DNA of 64,000 bases, from contig JAIXMN010000050.1 in the NCBI GenBank assembly GCA_025716815.1, positions 1-64,000 of the forward strand, given 5' to 3'. Positions 22,957 to 36,623 of this stretch are shown piece by piece. Below the pieces are notes generated by a model. That model was not told the DNA's origin and ran no database searches. It saw only the letters and a list, made by a program, of their open reading frames with translations. The DNA is from Dichotomocladium elegans (taxonomy: Eukaryota; Mucoromycota; Mucoromycetes; Mucorales; Lichtheimiaceae). The position numbers and the translations under genes are program-made. The first letter of the stretch is position 1; each line of letters starts with the position of its first letter.

Positions 22957-25267
22957 TTCCCCGCTCTCTTACTCTTCCTTAGATCTATTTGCTTTTCCAT
23001 CATCCTTTTACTCCTACTGCTTTATGTTTTGTATACGATTAGAAAAACACAGGCTCCCTCCATATTTACTTCGTCCAGCTCGTGACAAGTATATATATCC
23101 ATATAAATATCTTTGCATATACTCTGTCAAATAATATGCACAAATATTAAAAAGACGGATTTCTTTGCTTTTTTCATCAACGTACCAGACTAACCCACGT
23201 GCTGTGGTGACCGAAGACCAGACCAACTGAAGCATCGCTGGTGATGGGGGCGGAGGAGAAGGGAAGTGATGGATCATCCCGGTTTCTACCGCAATTCGGA
23301 ATGACGACGGATCAAGCACCACACGGACAGGAAAAAGACTGCGATGGGGGTGGAATAAAACGATTAGGGATAGGTACACAAGCCACCAAAGACAAACAGG
23401 CAGGGAATCTACTCTTCATATGACAAGCATTGAAGCTGTATCTCGAAACTGATGCGCGGCCTGTTCCCAAGTCAATTCGCATCGGCGGCCGTCGCCGTGT
23501 TGTTGTTATCTTTGATGTGATACAACGGGGAAACCGGACGAGTTGGCAACTTGCCAAACTGGGAACATTTTCTAATTCCGGACTCAGATGTGCTACTTTG
23601 GGCGAATTCAAAGATGTTGGAATAAAGTACAGAATATGCCCCATACTCAGTCGATTCAGGAGGGGCTCTGCGGCGTATCATTGAAGGTGTAACGGTCTCG
23701 AGCCATCAAGAGATGATACACAAGGAGTCCTGGTCCATTAGCATGTACATAAATACAAATATCATCATAGGTATCAGGCCAACCTAGGGCAGGGTAAGGT
23801 CAATGATCCAGGTGGAACAATGCTCAACGATGTCATTGGTATCGCTGTGCCATTTCAAGATATCCAATCAGGATGAGATTGCTAGGGAATTTCCATGACT
23901 CTATTCTGGTGATGTACATAATTCGAGCACAACGAGCATGTTTGGCAACATGCAGACTGGTGCAAGAAAAGCAACCTTCCGTCACTGAGATGAATATCAT
24001 GCCTCAATATCCGTTACACAATAACTGGTCCTAAGTCAATAATTATGACAGCCATTCGTACTTGATTCTTTTCCTGACTTGTTTTGCTATGTGGGCAAAG
24101 CACTCTGTAGCGTCTTTTTCAGAGATTTATGGCGATGTTCACCTGTCAATGGCGTCAATGGCGTCGGAAGACCTGAATCACTGGCTGGTCTCATCCCTCA
24201 TATCAATACATGAGTAAGCGCTTTTCACTCTTTGGATGAATTTGAACCAGGGATATCTGTCGAAACGAAGTGATATGCCTTCGAGTATTAATGATTTTTT
24301 TAACAAATCTCCACCAACGGAGTCATATATCAAGCCGTGAGTCCGAGTCAAGATCAAGACCATTTGTACAGATGAATGCTGCTGCCAAAGTACTGAAGAA
24401 ACATCTTTCTTCGCTCAATGTCCTCCTTTACACACTTCGTTTTCCCAAGGTAAATTTCGTACACATGGAATCGAATAAAAATTAAGTCGATATAAAAGGT
24501 TCATCATCTCTTCCCCCCGTGTAAGCTTTGTAAAATCTCTGAGCAAACGCAACTTAGTTGATCGGGTTATACCCATAAACGCAGAAAGAAGGCTCTTTCA
24601 ACAAAGAACAACGTCCCCTTGTCTAAATTGGTAAGCCAACGCTACGCTACCTTATTTACCAATCTTTTTGATTTAGGTATATATCTTAGAGAGATACATC
24701 CTGATCTGACGGCTAGGTATCCCAAAAATGACAAGCCTTTAACATCCTCTCTCAGCCTGTGAAACCAAACCTTGAACAAGCAACAAAAAAAATGAGTCTG
24801 TTGCTTAATTGCTTTGATATGAGCTCGTTGGTCATAATCACAGGTCTTGCCATTACTAACATGGCTTGAATATTATTCGAATGGCCCAGATGTAGGCGAT
24901 ATACGTAGAAAAAACGTGCCCATGAGCAGGACGTCCATTGGATAGATCCCTCTTTGCGAGTTGAGTCAAAAAGATGGCTGTGGCTATTGAGAACTACAAA
25001 TGGCTCTGGCATCCATATCTTTGGATCTCCGGCTTTTAAACCAGATCAAGCGCACATTGGCGTCTTCTTAATCGATCCCAAGATCGGTTCTTCTGGTTGT
25101 GACTTTATCATTACGTAGGTCGGCTATCAAGCAAAAAGGAACGAGGTACATGGTGGTTTTTTTTTTTTTTACAATAGGCCAGACGAAGCATCCATTGCGA
25201 GATGTTTACTACTTTGAAAATAAAGTACATAGAGGCTGAGATTATGAGTCGGTGGATTATTGTTGTC
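22857..25267. other. Long intergenic region, nothing recognised
   Basis: About 2.4 kb with scattered short frames. Between 24500 and 25110 the plus strand has a few longer broken frames, such as one containing GSPAFKPDQAHIGVFLIDPK. These could be remains of a gene, but I recognise no family. Confidence 0.4.
22922..22957 (+). repeat. CT microsatellite
   Basis: TATCTC/TCTC repeats in the 3' flank of L2HGDH, about 36 bases. Confidence 0.85.
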
Positions 25268-28200
25268 TCATTGAACCTGGCATTCAACAGGTATATCGTT
25301 GCCTTGGCCTGTAAGAAGGATCTGCTCCACAAGATTCCTGCGTCCTTGGGAAATTTGAAGACGCTCAGTTAACGCTGCAATTGTTGCATGAGAAAAGCTT
25401 CGACTGCTACTCGTACTTCTATTGTTCTCTTGCAAGCGGGCAATAATATCGTCAACGTCATACATCAGTGAAGATTCCGAGTAGGATGTTTGCAACGTCG
25501 GATGCGTCTTGCGGGACGTTGTAGGCATGGCAGACGTGGGCGAGAAAATTTTTATACTATCGTCAATACCAGAGACTGCCATGACAGGCATATATGGATG
25601 TCCCTATGAATAAAGACGTGGTAGTTAATATGGCTAAAGGTCCAAACCCCCTCCTTTTACTGTATGCGGAAACCATTACCATAACAATGTTGACAGTGTC
25701 CTCGTCGCCGCGTAAAAGCTGTACAATCTTTGCTGTCTTCTTATCCCATACGAAAACGTAGCCGCTTTCCGAGCCAGAAACAATATATTCGTCATGGAGA
25801 CCATAAAAGTTAACATCTTTGACTGTCTGGATATACCGTTCAGAAAAAGAAGTTAATCACCGCCATAATAAAAGGCTATTACCTACCATAAAGTTACATA
25901 GACCAACGTATTTCTTCCGGTGTGCAACAATGCCAACCTCGCTTTCGAGTTCTGCGATTGGTCGAAATGCTTCATCATCATCATCATAGTAATCAATATC
26001 CTCATCAGTGGAATTTCCCGCGTCACTGGGGTCATCCTCCTCGCTGGATGCATCCTCCTGTCCAGGTTGCCCCTGTTCCTCCTCGCTATCCTCTGTTTCT
26101 TCATCTCCCATGAAAGCATCACCTTCGTGATCGACCTCAGCCTGAGCCTGATCTGCGTTCATCGATATTATGGTAGAGTGGCCAGAATGTTGGGTATCAG
26201 AATCGCTCTCGCCGTTCACACTAGAGGTCTCCATTTCGATATTCTCGTCATCGCTCACGCCAGATGTGCTGGAGCTTTCACTTGGGCTAGATGCGACAGA
26301 GCTGCGTTGTGTGTGGGCGATGGCACTGTCATTATATGAAGGGAAGATGCTGTACATGCTTTCAAGCCACTTCCATCGATCAATATTTGAGTCCAACGTA
26401 AGTGTCTCTTGGACACCTTCTTCGTTAAATCCTTCACGAAAGAGGGCTGACTGGATATCATGATCAAATGCATCAAATTTCTGTCCCCAGCTTTCACTTG
26501 TGGTAATATTTTCGTCGGTGGGTTGCGACACTGATACATGACGTGATGTGTAGATGTTTTTCGCGCTCTTGAGGTACCGTGCTGCTTTCCGTAGCCAGAG
26601 CTCTCGGTCTTCGCATCCATTTGAGCGCTGGCCTCCTGTTGCAATCCAAAGTCCAACGGCAAGGCACCAAAACCCGCTCACTGTCCGGATATCGAACGCA
26701 GCAGCTTCAGCTTCACGAATTAGAGTGCGAGAGGATGCGATTTCTTCCTCCCGATAATCGGCATCTGCGAAATCCAGGGCCGGGTTTTCGTGCGCCCTTC
26801 TTAACCGGACTGCTGTCATCATGCACAACGCCCATATCTTCTCAACCATAACTTCCTCTATTGGGCCTCTTCTGCTTGATACTTTATGCTCTGCAGCAGC
26901 CAACGCGTCGTCTATATCACTGATTACACTTGACAGCTCGCCATTCCGAAATTGACGAATTATTTCTCTTCGTTCATCCAGCGGCGCGTAGTCCTGATTA
27001 TTGCGCTTTGGGCGAGAAGAGGATTGTGCGCGAGTATCTGTAGGTGATCGTTCGATAGGCGAATCATGCATATCAAACAAGTAGATTCCATCCGACATCC
27101 AGCTGCCAATCAGCTTCCAATATGATCGATGTTAGTGTAAGCGGCTAATCCTTTTCGGTACCCATGGTCATCTCCCTACCTCACGGCCATTAGATTCACT
27201 GAATTTGCAACCAGATACGATTTTCTCTCGATGTCGAATGCTGTCATTGGTCGAGGTGAAGCGCTTTATACATCTCGACTCGACATCATATTGCATCCGT
27301 TTCCCCCCTCCACGACTCCCTCTGCCGACCATACGTCGGTCGTGAAGGAATATATAGTTTTCTCGTCCGGCAACAATGAAGTATTGTGGGTATAGTCGGT
27401 TGAGAGACATGGTGTACAGGCCAACATTATAATCGCCATAGTCCAGGAGCGGCTTAGGGCAGCCTTGTCCGGCATCGAACCTTTCAGGACGTCCATGCGG
27501 TCTTGATGGAAGCGCCCGACCGAAAATAGTATGGATCGAATGAGGAGAGCAAACGTGGGGCTGACGCAAGTCGAAATGTCGCACCGTTCCTTAAAATTGC
27601 AAACCGTTAGCTTACGCTTCACGATTTAGCACCCATTTCGGCGTACCATCCTCTGAGCAGGTCATAAACTCAAAGGGGTTATTATCGATTGCGATCCGCT
27701 TAGTTGTGCTTCTGTGGCAAGTATAGACATGCCTCAATCGACCCTCTTCGGATTCATTCACGTCGAAGACCCGGACTTCAGCATCACCTGCTACGGTCAC
27801 TATGACCCGATCCGATGTTTCCGGCATGAATTTCGCATTGAAGATGTTGTCCCGGTGGCCTAAGAACCCGGTCGCATACCGCCACTGTTGTTGTCAGAAT
27901 GGATATCGGTCAACGCGACGTTGTCCACTCACCGGTTTCGATTGAATATGCCAGTTGATAGTTTTCATAAGTCTTCCAAACGTTCACACGTCTATCATCT
28001 GACCCCGACAAAAGCTTGTCGCCACCTCGGGACCAGCTTTCTCGACGTCAATAGCGAAGCCCAGGTGAGCTCACACATATCAGAGCTTACTATAAAGTAT
28101 TCACACAGCCCGTGTGATCTTCCAACTTTTTCTCTAGAGTCAATCGATCGATCCAATGGCGGTCGCCATAGATGCCTTGCGCTGACAAGGTGAAATTCGA

Positions 28201-28343
28201 GATCTCTGTTAATAAAGAGAAGGTGGCTCGGTTATATATGTATGTCACCAACCAAAAGTATTTCCCGAGAACCCTAGCCTCGGTTTGAATCGTAAGCGAT
28301 TTAGTTCTTTTTCAAGCAAGAAATGCTGGATAGTGAATGACAT
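25268..28343 (-). CDS. DCAF6-like WD40 protein (CUL4-DDB1 substrate receptor type)
   Basis: WD40 protein of the DCAF5/6/8 class, whose members serve as substrate receptors of CUL4-DDB1 ubiquitin ligases. I model the start at 28343 (MSFTIQHFLLEKELNRL), with splices giving GIYGDRHWIDRLTLE, DHTGCVNTLYWSRGGDKLLS, GSDDRRVNVWKTY, GHRDNIFNAKFMP, VRHFDLRQP and FIVAGRENYIFLHDRRM. After this first group of WD repeats comes a long helical/acidic insert (26100-25960, runs such as DEETEDSEEEQ and DYYDDDDEAF). The second group follows (KDVNFYGLHDEYIVSGSESG, YVFVWDKKTAKIVQLLRGD, MPVMAVSGIDDSIKIFSP). This split layout with an acidic middle is typical of the DCAF5/6/8 group. Which human member is closest is uncertain. 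The ubiquitin role is inferred from the family. Confidence 0.82.
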
Positions 28344-28514
28344 ATTTTATCGAGGACAAAAAAAAGCTCACACGCCCCGTCTCTGGAATTACGTGCATTG
28401 ATTTACAACGCAATCTGGGTTTAAATATGGACATGCACGACACACAAAAAGCGTCAAAATAAAACGTCGCATAAAGGCCGAGACATACCCGTTAGTCAAC
28501 AGAAATATCAGCCC

Positions 28515-29225
28515 CATCCTAATCTTCAACTTACCCCGAAGGTAGCTAGGTGTGCCATTGCGGTAACAATGGCGGAACAGGGAGGAAGGACCGAGAAGGG
28601 ACGATGACGGACCAACTACAACACCAGCGGCAGAAGCATCGGGGGAAGCAACGGAGGAAGCAGACCAAGACAAAAGCACCTCGACGAAGCCATAGTGGGA
28701 GACCTGCCAAACCACGGTCCCACCCAAAGCCCATATCCTCTCCTCTTGAGGCACTTGGGTTAGGCTGATATCGCTATCTACAGAGGATCCGAAATTAGTA
28801 GATTGCAGAATGGAACAAGGATAACCTATTGTCTTTTACTTTGTGTTTGATAACTGACGAAAGCTGCTCAATCCGATTGAGTTCAGGCGAGAATGGCAGA
28901 AGATAAGCACATTGATATCCTCGACACTCGATGTATTTAGCGATATCCTGAACATTATGTATAGGTGCATTATCCATTATAAAATAATGCTCTTACACTC
29001 TTCATTGAGAATGCGCGAACGACCCTTCGAGTTAGGTTTTTTAAAGATGCTTCCAGGGTCCTTCTCGTACAGTAATGCCCATTGCTGGACTGAACGAACA
29101 TGGATTCCTAGCTGTTTTGCAGCAGCTGATGCGCTCAAGACCTTCTCAAACATCACTTTGAAAAATCTGACCTTGCCTTGGTCAGTATACGCTGTGTAAC
29201 TGTGATTGATCCCCGCTTCTTCCAT
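28515..29225 (-). mobile_element. Internally deleted Tc1/mariner-like transposon
   Basis: On the minus strand a transposase starts at 29225 (MEEAGINHSYTAYTDQGKVR). It keeps its helix-turn-helix (SASAAAKQLGIHVRSVQQW) up to about 28980. It then jumps into another frame at MDNAPIHNVQDIAKYIECRG, LPFSPELNRIEQLSSVIK, ending at 28795. Second Asp (DNAPIH) and final Glu (NRIEQ) of the DDE triad are present; the central part with the first Asp is deleted. The 3' flank (28515-28795) is repeated at 40475-40660, and the HTH region recurs at 38505-38740. The element is non-autonomous and old. Confidence 0.78.
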
Positions 29226-30181
29226 CCTTTCGCTTGGGAATATGTGTGGTAGCAAGATCAGGGTTATATCTGCAAGATATGCTGTGCAGATATTCAGTGT
29301 GAGGACAAATGGATTGCAGAGAGTACATTTCTTTATCAACGACATGATCTTGGCCATCTTCATAGAAAAATACATAGGTTGCTCATTTAAGAATGTAAAA
29401 GTATATAAAAGGGATGGAAGCGACCTCTTTCGGTGGATGCATGTGGCATTTTGTGATCCTGCGACTTTAGAACTGGCAAGGGTGCGACTTTGATTTGGCA
29501 AATGGTGTATGTATTTCCGTAGATTCGGCCAGAGAAGGCGACTATAGCCCTACAGTACATTGCTCATCAGTATTTCACAGGGTTGTATATTCGTTTTTAC
29601 CAAGTCAATGGAAATGTATACCAAAAAAAACGATGACCGACCCATGTCGAAATCCTCAGGGCATGATATATTTAGCGATTCTCATAGGTACATTGTCCGT
29701 TACCAAAATAACAGGGACTTCATATGTTTATATTTACACGCCTCCTGCATCTCGGCATGTATGAATTCGAGATAAGTTACAGTTAGAATTCACTGAGAGT
29801 GTCAAACCCTTTTTGTTTTCTTGGCGTATGAAAATCAATCCTAGAGGATAACAGTGGTATGCGGTTAATGTAGAAAGCCATTAATTATATTATTCTATCA
29901 GCAAGTACTACCCGGCACTCTCGAGATATCAGCTCATTGTTTGAAACCACCTATTGTTTTATTAAATGGCCCTATGAAAACTGCGTACTTCTCACGGAAG
30001 ACTGAGACCTTACAAACTGCCTTAACTTTACGTACTCTACGCACCAGAAGGGTTCCGAGAAAAGTTATGATCTCGGAATCCATCAACTGCAGGCTACGAT
30101 ACTAGAGTCACGAAGCACTTGACAACGGCAAGGATTCACCGTCAGGGTCATTCTTCTTTCACGGCTCGGGGATATGGGTAG
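29226..30181. other. Region without recognised gene
   Basis: It contains the upstream side of the Tc1-like relic and the 3' flank of the DYRK gene. No motif was seen. Confidence 0.45.
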
Positions 30182-33100
30182 CTACAAGTTCAGAGCTGCC
30201 CATACAAGATGTATGACACCAATATTATGTGAGAACAGATAGATTGATGAGACTACGCTTCCCTCCTCAACGACATAGTCCATTGCTTCAGGGCAGCCGC
30301 ATTCATCAGCAACATGACCCTGCCCGTCTTTGTAAAGACGCTGATTGCTTATTTTAAAATGTTTGATGAGGATAGCTGACGTATATTTATAGAGATGAGT
30401 TTCCCTAGCTCTTTGTACGCCGTCTTTTTCGACGTCTCTGCAAAGATGTCTCGGCGGATCCTGCTTTTTGAATCGTGTAGCATGTAACTTTGATTTTAGG
30501 GATCTGTCTATATTAGCGACGGCTTCTTCGTGCGATAATGATGACTTAATGATCAATGGTATTTGCTCTGGAGCGGCTGATAATGAGGGGGTATCGTCAC
30601 TACATTCGTCCAAATGAGAGCGAGAATATACATGGTTGTGTCTTCCTGACTTCCGTTACCTTGCTGACATCTGTGCTGGTCCTTAACTGCTGTGCGATCC
30701 ATTCATGGTGGAATGCCTCCTGAGGTTGCATGCGTCGCGAAGGATCCCATCGAAGGCATTTCTTGATAAAATCCACAAATACAATATCCGGACATCCTCG
30801 CAGCATATGAAGTAATGTTTTTGATCCTGGCTTTCGCTTCTTTCCGTGGGCGCTTACAAATGGACGTGGTCGCCCATCGAAATCTATAAATCATGATTTC
30901 TGGTTAGTATCGTCGAATTTTTTTAATTCCGCTTAGTTTGGTCTTGCCAAAAAAGAGGGCACGTCGTGTGCTCTGTTCAATAATATGGCGGGGTGGGACA
31001 CCAAGTACTTCCATTATGCATCCAAGCTGGTCCTGCTCGGTGTCACCAGGGAAAAGAGGGACCCCTGCATAAAGCTCTGCGAGGATACACCCTAAGCTCC
31101 ACATATCAATGGGTCTCCCATACGTGATTCCTAAGTACTCTGACAGTTAAGATTCCCTGCCCAATCCTAGCGCGATTACATGCCCGTACCAAGTATAACC
31201 TCCGGAGCACGATAGAACCTGCTCTGGATGTACGTGTACACTATAACGAGGGTAACATCGTACTATTGGATTAACATCGTAGTGTCTATGCATGTTTTCT
31301 GCGTACCTTTTTCATTTTCAAAGCAGCTGCTTCCAAAATCGATGACCTTGATGGTACTTTTGGATGGATGCTTCAACAAGATATTCTAAGGAACAGAATT
31401 TATACATCTGCGTTATAGCTGGCGTCGCTAGTTTTAAATTTACCTCAGGCTTCAAATCACAATGTATCACCTTATGTTGCTCGAGAAGATATAGAGACTT
31501 CAGAATCTGGATAGCAAATCTTTTGCGCTGCATCAATTATGCTACTGTTTTGGAGCGTCTGCACAAAAAAAAAATTACCTGCGGATCAAGCTTAGACTAA
31601 AGCCTTGGAAGTCGTTGCTTTTGATGAACTCGTACAGATTCATACTCAGACACTCAAACACCACGCACATGTGGTCTCGGAAATAAAAATAGTCGATCAT
31701 TCTAATGTTATGATGCCGATCATCTGGGTCCTAAATTTTGAGCGTTTTATTACTTTATTTTCTCCGTTACGTTGCATACCGACTTACCCATTCGACTAGC
31801 TTTTTGAGTATCCGAACCTCTGTCAATGCCTGACCTTGGAAGCGTCTCTTGTTGCGAACCAATTTGATGGCAACATACTCTCCCGTCTTGTGATCGAGAC
31901 ATTTCACCACTTGTCCAAATGATCCTCGACCCAGGCGTTTAAGTATTTCATATCGGTACGCCAACTGATCATGAGCAACGAGATGATAATCACCACGCTC
32001 ATCGTCATAGCCGTAATTAAGAATCGGATTGTCGCATGTGCCTTTCACCTTTTTAGCGTGCGGCCCGAAAAAGTAGATTTGTTCGTATTTTGCAATTTCA
32101 CGGCGCTCGTACTCGGAAAGGTACTGTGAATAATACCGTAGAATTGTCTCTACGCTTTTCGAGGAACGCTCGCGTGGCGGTGAGTCTTTTGTTACTGAAC
32201 CGCCACTTTCATTCGGCGGCCAATTGGATCGGCTCATTACTGCTTCCATGTCGGGAAGCGAAAACTCATGGCCGTAGTCACCGTGGACTCCCTTTCGGTG
32301 GGCACTTGGTAGCGGAATAGTAGCTTTGTCATTACCTCCTTGGTGATGATATTGCTCAGGGTAGTTTTTTCGTATTTCATGTAATGAGTTTACTTGTCGC
32401 ACTAGAAGGGCCATCATTAGAAAATACATGCATGTATATATCGAAAAGGGGGATTTTACCTTTCTTATTTTTCATTGGCAGGCATTCCGTGTTAGTCAGA
32501 TCATTGACAAGACTTGTACTGATGTTGGCATGCAAAGGTGGAATCTGATCCAAAGAATTACTCATATCAGCCTTTAGACTCCCATAAGGACCCTCTCGGA
32601 CAGAAGCCTGTGGTCGCAACTTGGGAGATAATAAATGGTGAGTCTCGTTGCTGTGGTGTTTGATATTCTTATCCACAACTGGCAAAGACTGACTTTTCGA
32701 GAGTGCGAATGTACTCGGGCCAGTCGCTGTCCCGTCGTCAATGGATATATCGCCGCTGATGGAGCCATGTCGCTGTTGGTCAGTATGTCGAGATAAACAA
32801 GAAACAGAGGACCCTCTTATTGTTACTGGCATGGATGAGCGATGATTATCATTGCCAACTTTGGGGGTCGTTGACATCATTAAATCGTCGCAGCTGGTTA
32901 CACCATTGTCAGGGCAAGCTATTATAGTAGCGGAGATTGGTTTCGCCTTGCCGTGGTTTGCGTCATTACTTGGGATTGACACTATTCCAACCGGCTCAAC
33001 CTTTAAAGGCGGTAAAGGAAGATACGGTACGGGTGGCGGTGTTGCCAAACTTCCTGGCAGTGTCTACAGCATTGTTGTGTTCACACCAGTCCATCCGTGG

Positions 33101-34952
33101 GAAAAATCATATCCGTACCTTCCCGCGACGGCGTGTTCTGAGAAGAGTCTTCGTTGTTCGAAGAGCTCCATTCTGCTCCTCTGCATTGTTTGTTCGACCG
33201 GTCGTGTCCGAACTGTTGGGGGTCTTTGGTTTCTGACATTCTGTAGAGAAACTCATTTTCTTCAGTAAAGAACGGGCACCTTTCCTGAATGACGCATCAA
33301 AGCCCGTCGAAGATTGACGTCCTCCTGCAAGTTTAGCTCCAGCAGTTCCAATCCTCCTCGCACCAGGAAACCAGCTGACTCGGTAGTCATTTGCATGCTT
33401 GTTCTCGCTCAGACCAGTATGATCAGGGCTGAATCCACTACTGTTAACATTGTTGCTGTTGGCATTTTCATTTGATGATAACCAGTCCTCTGGCAGGTGT
33501 TCAATATTCCACTTATACTGGTAAAAGGAAACCACATGAAAACTGAGTTCCTTGAACGAATTCGTATATTACAAAACTTGCCTCAGGCCCCATATCTTTT
33601 CCTGTAGCCTCGTGAAGAGGTAAATTTCTTGGAACAGCAGGTACTGTTGGTACATCTGAATTATCATTCGATTGACCAGCAGTATTTGCACCATTTAAAG
33701 CTTTCTGGTTCAGCTGCTCTATAACATTTCGTGATGTAGCATCAGTTGTCGAGCGACGCCTCTGCCTCAATGGATAGTCCGAAGAAAGAAAATCGTTGAC
33801 CTCGTGTGGGTAGCTTGACGAGACATTCGACATGCTTCTCTTATGCTGACCTACTGGAGAGAAGGAGAGCGCGGTGTTGTCGGGGATATTCGATTGGCCT
33901 TTGTTGCTAAGGCCGAGCTTGGTCTTGACATTATTAATGATATCCTCTGTCAATGCTTGGTCAGCCTGCAATGCAGACTTGTGGCGTAAAGCAGGTACTG
34001 TCAGGTCTGATCGATACGTTTGTCGATGTTGGTGGTGGCAATTCACATCTCGTAATGAAACGCAGGCGTCGATGATTTCATTCCTTATCTGCTCAATATC
34101 AACATTTGGCAAACTAGGCGGTGACCCATCCTTCTCCTTGACAGGCGGTGGAGGAGGAGGAGATCGAAGAGCACGTGACCTAGAGCGAGATGTGCGCAAA
34201 CTGCTGTGCGATGACGATTTCGATGCTGGCTTGCCTAAACTGTTGCTACGTTTAATTTGAAAGTCTTCTCGCCCAGACGATGGTGATGATTCTGCTGCTT
34301 TCTGATCGGGCATAGATCTCGCTTTAGACCGTTTTGAGTTCTTGCGAAGTCTGCTCACAATTGTCTTCTTGCTATAATGGTTATCACTTATACCACTATC
34401 TCCTCCTTCTGAAGAATTCGCACGAAGGTCTAGCCTCGATTGGGCAATGGAAATTGCTGAGCGAAGATCAGCTACCAAAAGTTGACTGGATTCAATATTA
34501 GCTTTTATCTCTGAGTCAGACATGATGATGCTCTCCATATTTGCTGTCGACGAATTCTCTTGCGTCAGGCGAAGAAGGGGACGATGATAACTATTGGTGT
34601 CGTACGAAGATGGCATGACCCAAGTATCAATGGTGCCCTTTCCTGTTTCAGCATCACTTTTTCTGGAGTTGAGCGTTATTGACTCATGTGATTCTGGAGG
34701 TCGAAACTGCTGGTCGCCTTGGCGTGATTTGGTTCTTCTCCGTTTGAGGTCAAATGAACCAAGTATGCTCTTCCGTTGCGATGTCTTATGCCGTCCAAGT
34801 TTAGATTCGGTAGACTCCGATTTCACTTTTAGCCGGTCGTTACCGTTGCTTGCAGGCGATAAACTAGGCATGGTATTTTTCCAACCGTTGGGTATCTCAC
34901 TAACCGCCTTTCTTCTGAAAATATGGTTTGGCACGCACAGCAAATAAAGCAC
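30182..34952 (-). CDS. DYRK-family protein kinase with long N-terminal region (Pom1/DYRK2-like)
   Basis: Dual-specificity Tyr-regulated kinase. The N-terminal region (34952 to about 32400, several exons) is low-complexity, Ser/Arg-rich, with a run of prolines. It is followed by a DYRK-homology-like segment ([61 protein letters not shown]). Kinase motifs in order: [11 protein letters not shown] (P-loop), [13 protein letters not shown] (Lys), HCDLKPE (catalytic loop), IDFGSSCFE (DFG), [15 protein letters not shown] (YxY activation loop of DYRKs), [21 protein letters not shown], and [18 protein letters not shown]. The last exon (30182 to about 30600) is a non-conserved tail. Such kinases control polarity, septation and stress responses in fungi. 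The start codon is uncertain: 34952 or 34871 are candidates, and an exon further upstream to 35095 is possible. Confidence 0.9.
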
Positions 34953-36623
34953 GGAGTTTTCAATGGAGTATGGGTATTAGCCTCGAGAAGAAAGTTGTTT
35001 GGGAGATGGCTGTCGTGAGCCGCAGGAATGAGGGGGTGCACGACCTGCTGTTCTGCTACTGTTAAGTCGGCTGCGCAATCCTCCCTTGGTACCATCCATG
35101 GAACACTTACAAGACCACAGCTTTAAATTGAGAATGGAAACGCTATCGATTGCTCGAGATGAATGAGTGAATGAAAGAATGAATGAGGATTGTGAAGCCC
35201 AAAAGCAGACGAGCGGGGATATGATTTCAATTAATGGGCGAAGCCAAGTCGGTGGTCATTTCTCATAGCTTGACAGCAGTAGATAGGCTTACGTTCATCT
35301 GCACGCTTGTACGTCTATCTTGTTGATCCTCTGAAGGGAATAGTGCAGAATCCCTATAGTAATTTATTCCCCCGTTAACAGAGTCAGTCTTCTTCATTAT
35401 ATTGTCATAACACCAGCAAAAAAGACAGGAACCTTTGTACCGTAGAGTCTGCTTCAGGTCGAAACTCGCATTTTCTCGCAATAATTGAGCGTCCGATCGC
35501 TTAGCCCACCGACAGCATACAACCGACTATAGTGAGTGCCTTGCTATTGAAGAACCCTCGAAGCATGCTTAAATTTAATAAAATGATTACGTCGCACATT
35601 AGATAACTTTATGATGTCGTCCATAGTGTTCTCCCCGTTCTGCTAAAAAATCGCTCTCAAGAAATGAAGTGTGTTTGTCGGAACATCGCCGATTGCTCCC
35701 GGTAAGTCGTTATGTAGGCGTATAAAAAGTCGGATATATTTTCCATGTACGCTTCTCCCATAATGGGTACACACAGTGGTATGGTGTACGTACATGTGTT
35801 GCGTATTTGTTAATTTTATTATACTTAGGGTGTTTTATTGTTGTACTCAGGCCAGTGTGGAATATTGGATATCGTAAACAAGTACCAATGAAGAAGATGG
35901 TTTTTGGGCTGGATCGTTTGCCTATTTGATTGATCCCATGTGTCACAGGATCTACGGTTCAGTGGCTTTACATCAGGCACATCCCCATTTTCATTGTATC
36001 TGCTAATGCATGCATGTTCTGTGTCTCATATATCCGAGTATGAAGGTAGTTGGCAGCGTGATGTTCGGACATTTTGGTTCTCACAAAGATTGCAGTTAAT
36101 GTCAATTGAGACTAACTTAAAAAAAGGCTTGCTTGGGATTATGAAACTTCTGCTTCTCCATGCCGGTGACATCGGGGGCAAGAGAATTCAATTTGTCGCA
36201 CAAGTGGAAGCGGTCGCCTGCTTCCTGTTGATGAAATAGAAGGTCACATATCTGATGAGAGGGCAGCAGGTGAGCCCCAGCCGGAGGAGCGTGGAGTTGG
36301 ACATTGCTATAGAGAAGCTGCAGCTACGAAAGCAGCTGCACGAGTGGCAGGAAGCTTCCGATTGATCCGACGTAATCTTTGTTTACTATCCTCAGTTTAT
36401 CAAGCTTGGCGTCAATCCCTTTATTTTATGGACACCATTGAAGCTCCCTTACAGAGCGGGACAACGCCGCCGAAGCACTTGGTGACACCATGTACCGGGG
36501 CCGACCAGGAATAACCCGATGACCATCAGGTTGCACACACGACAGCCCAAACATAACTCGTTCGTTCTTTGCATCTTGCCTCCACATTCCCTTTTCCTTT
36601 AATTTGCTTATTCTTGGTGCGCT
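34953..36623. other. Intergenic region between divergent genes
   Basis: Upstream flank of the DYRK kinase (-) and of the zinc-cluster gene (+). Short frames occur, including a 37-codon plus frame near 36255 with a coiled-coil-like sequence (LDIAIEKLQLRKQLHEWQ), but nothing is recognised. Confidence 0.4.
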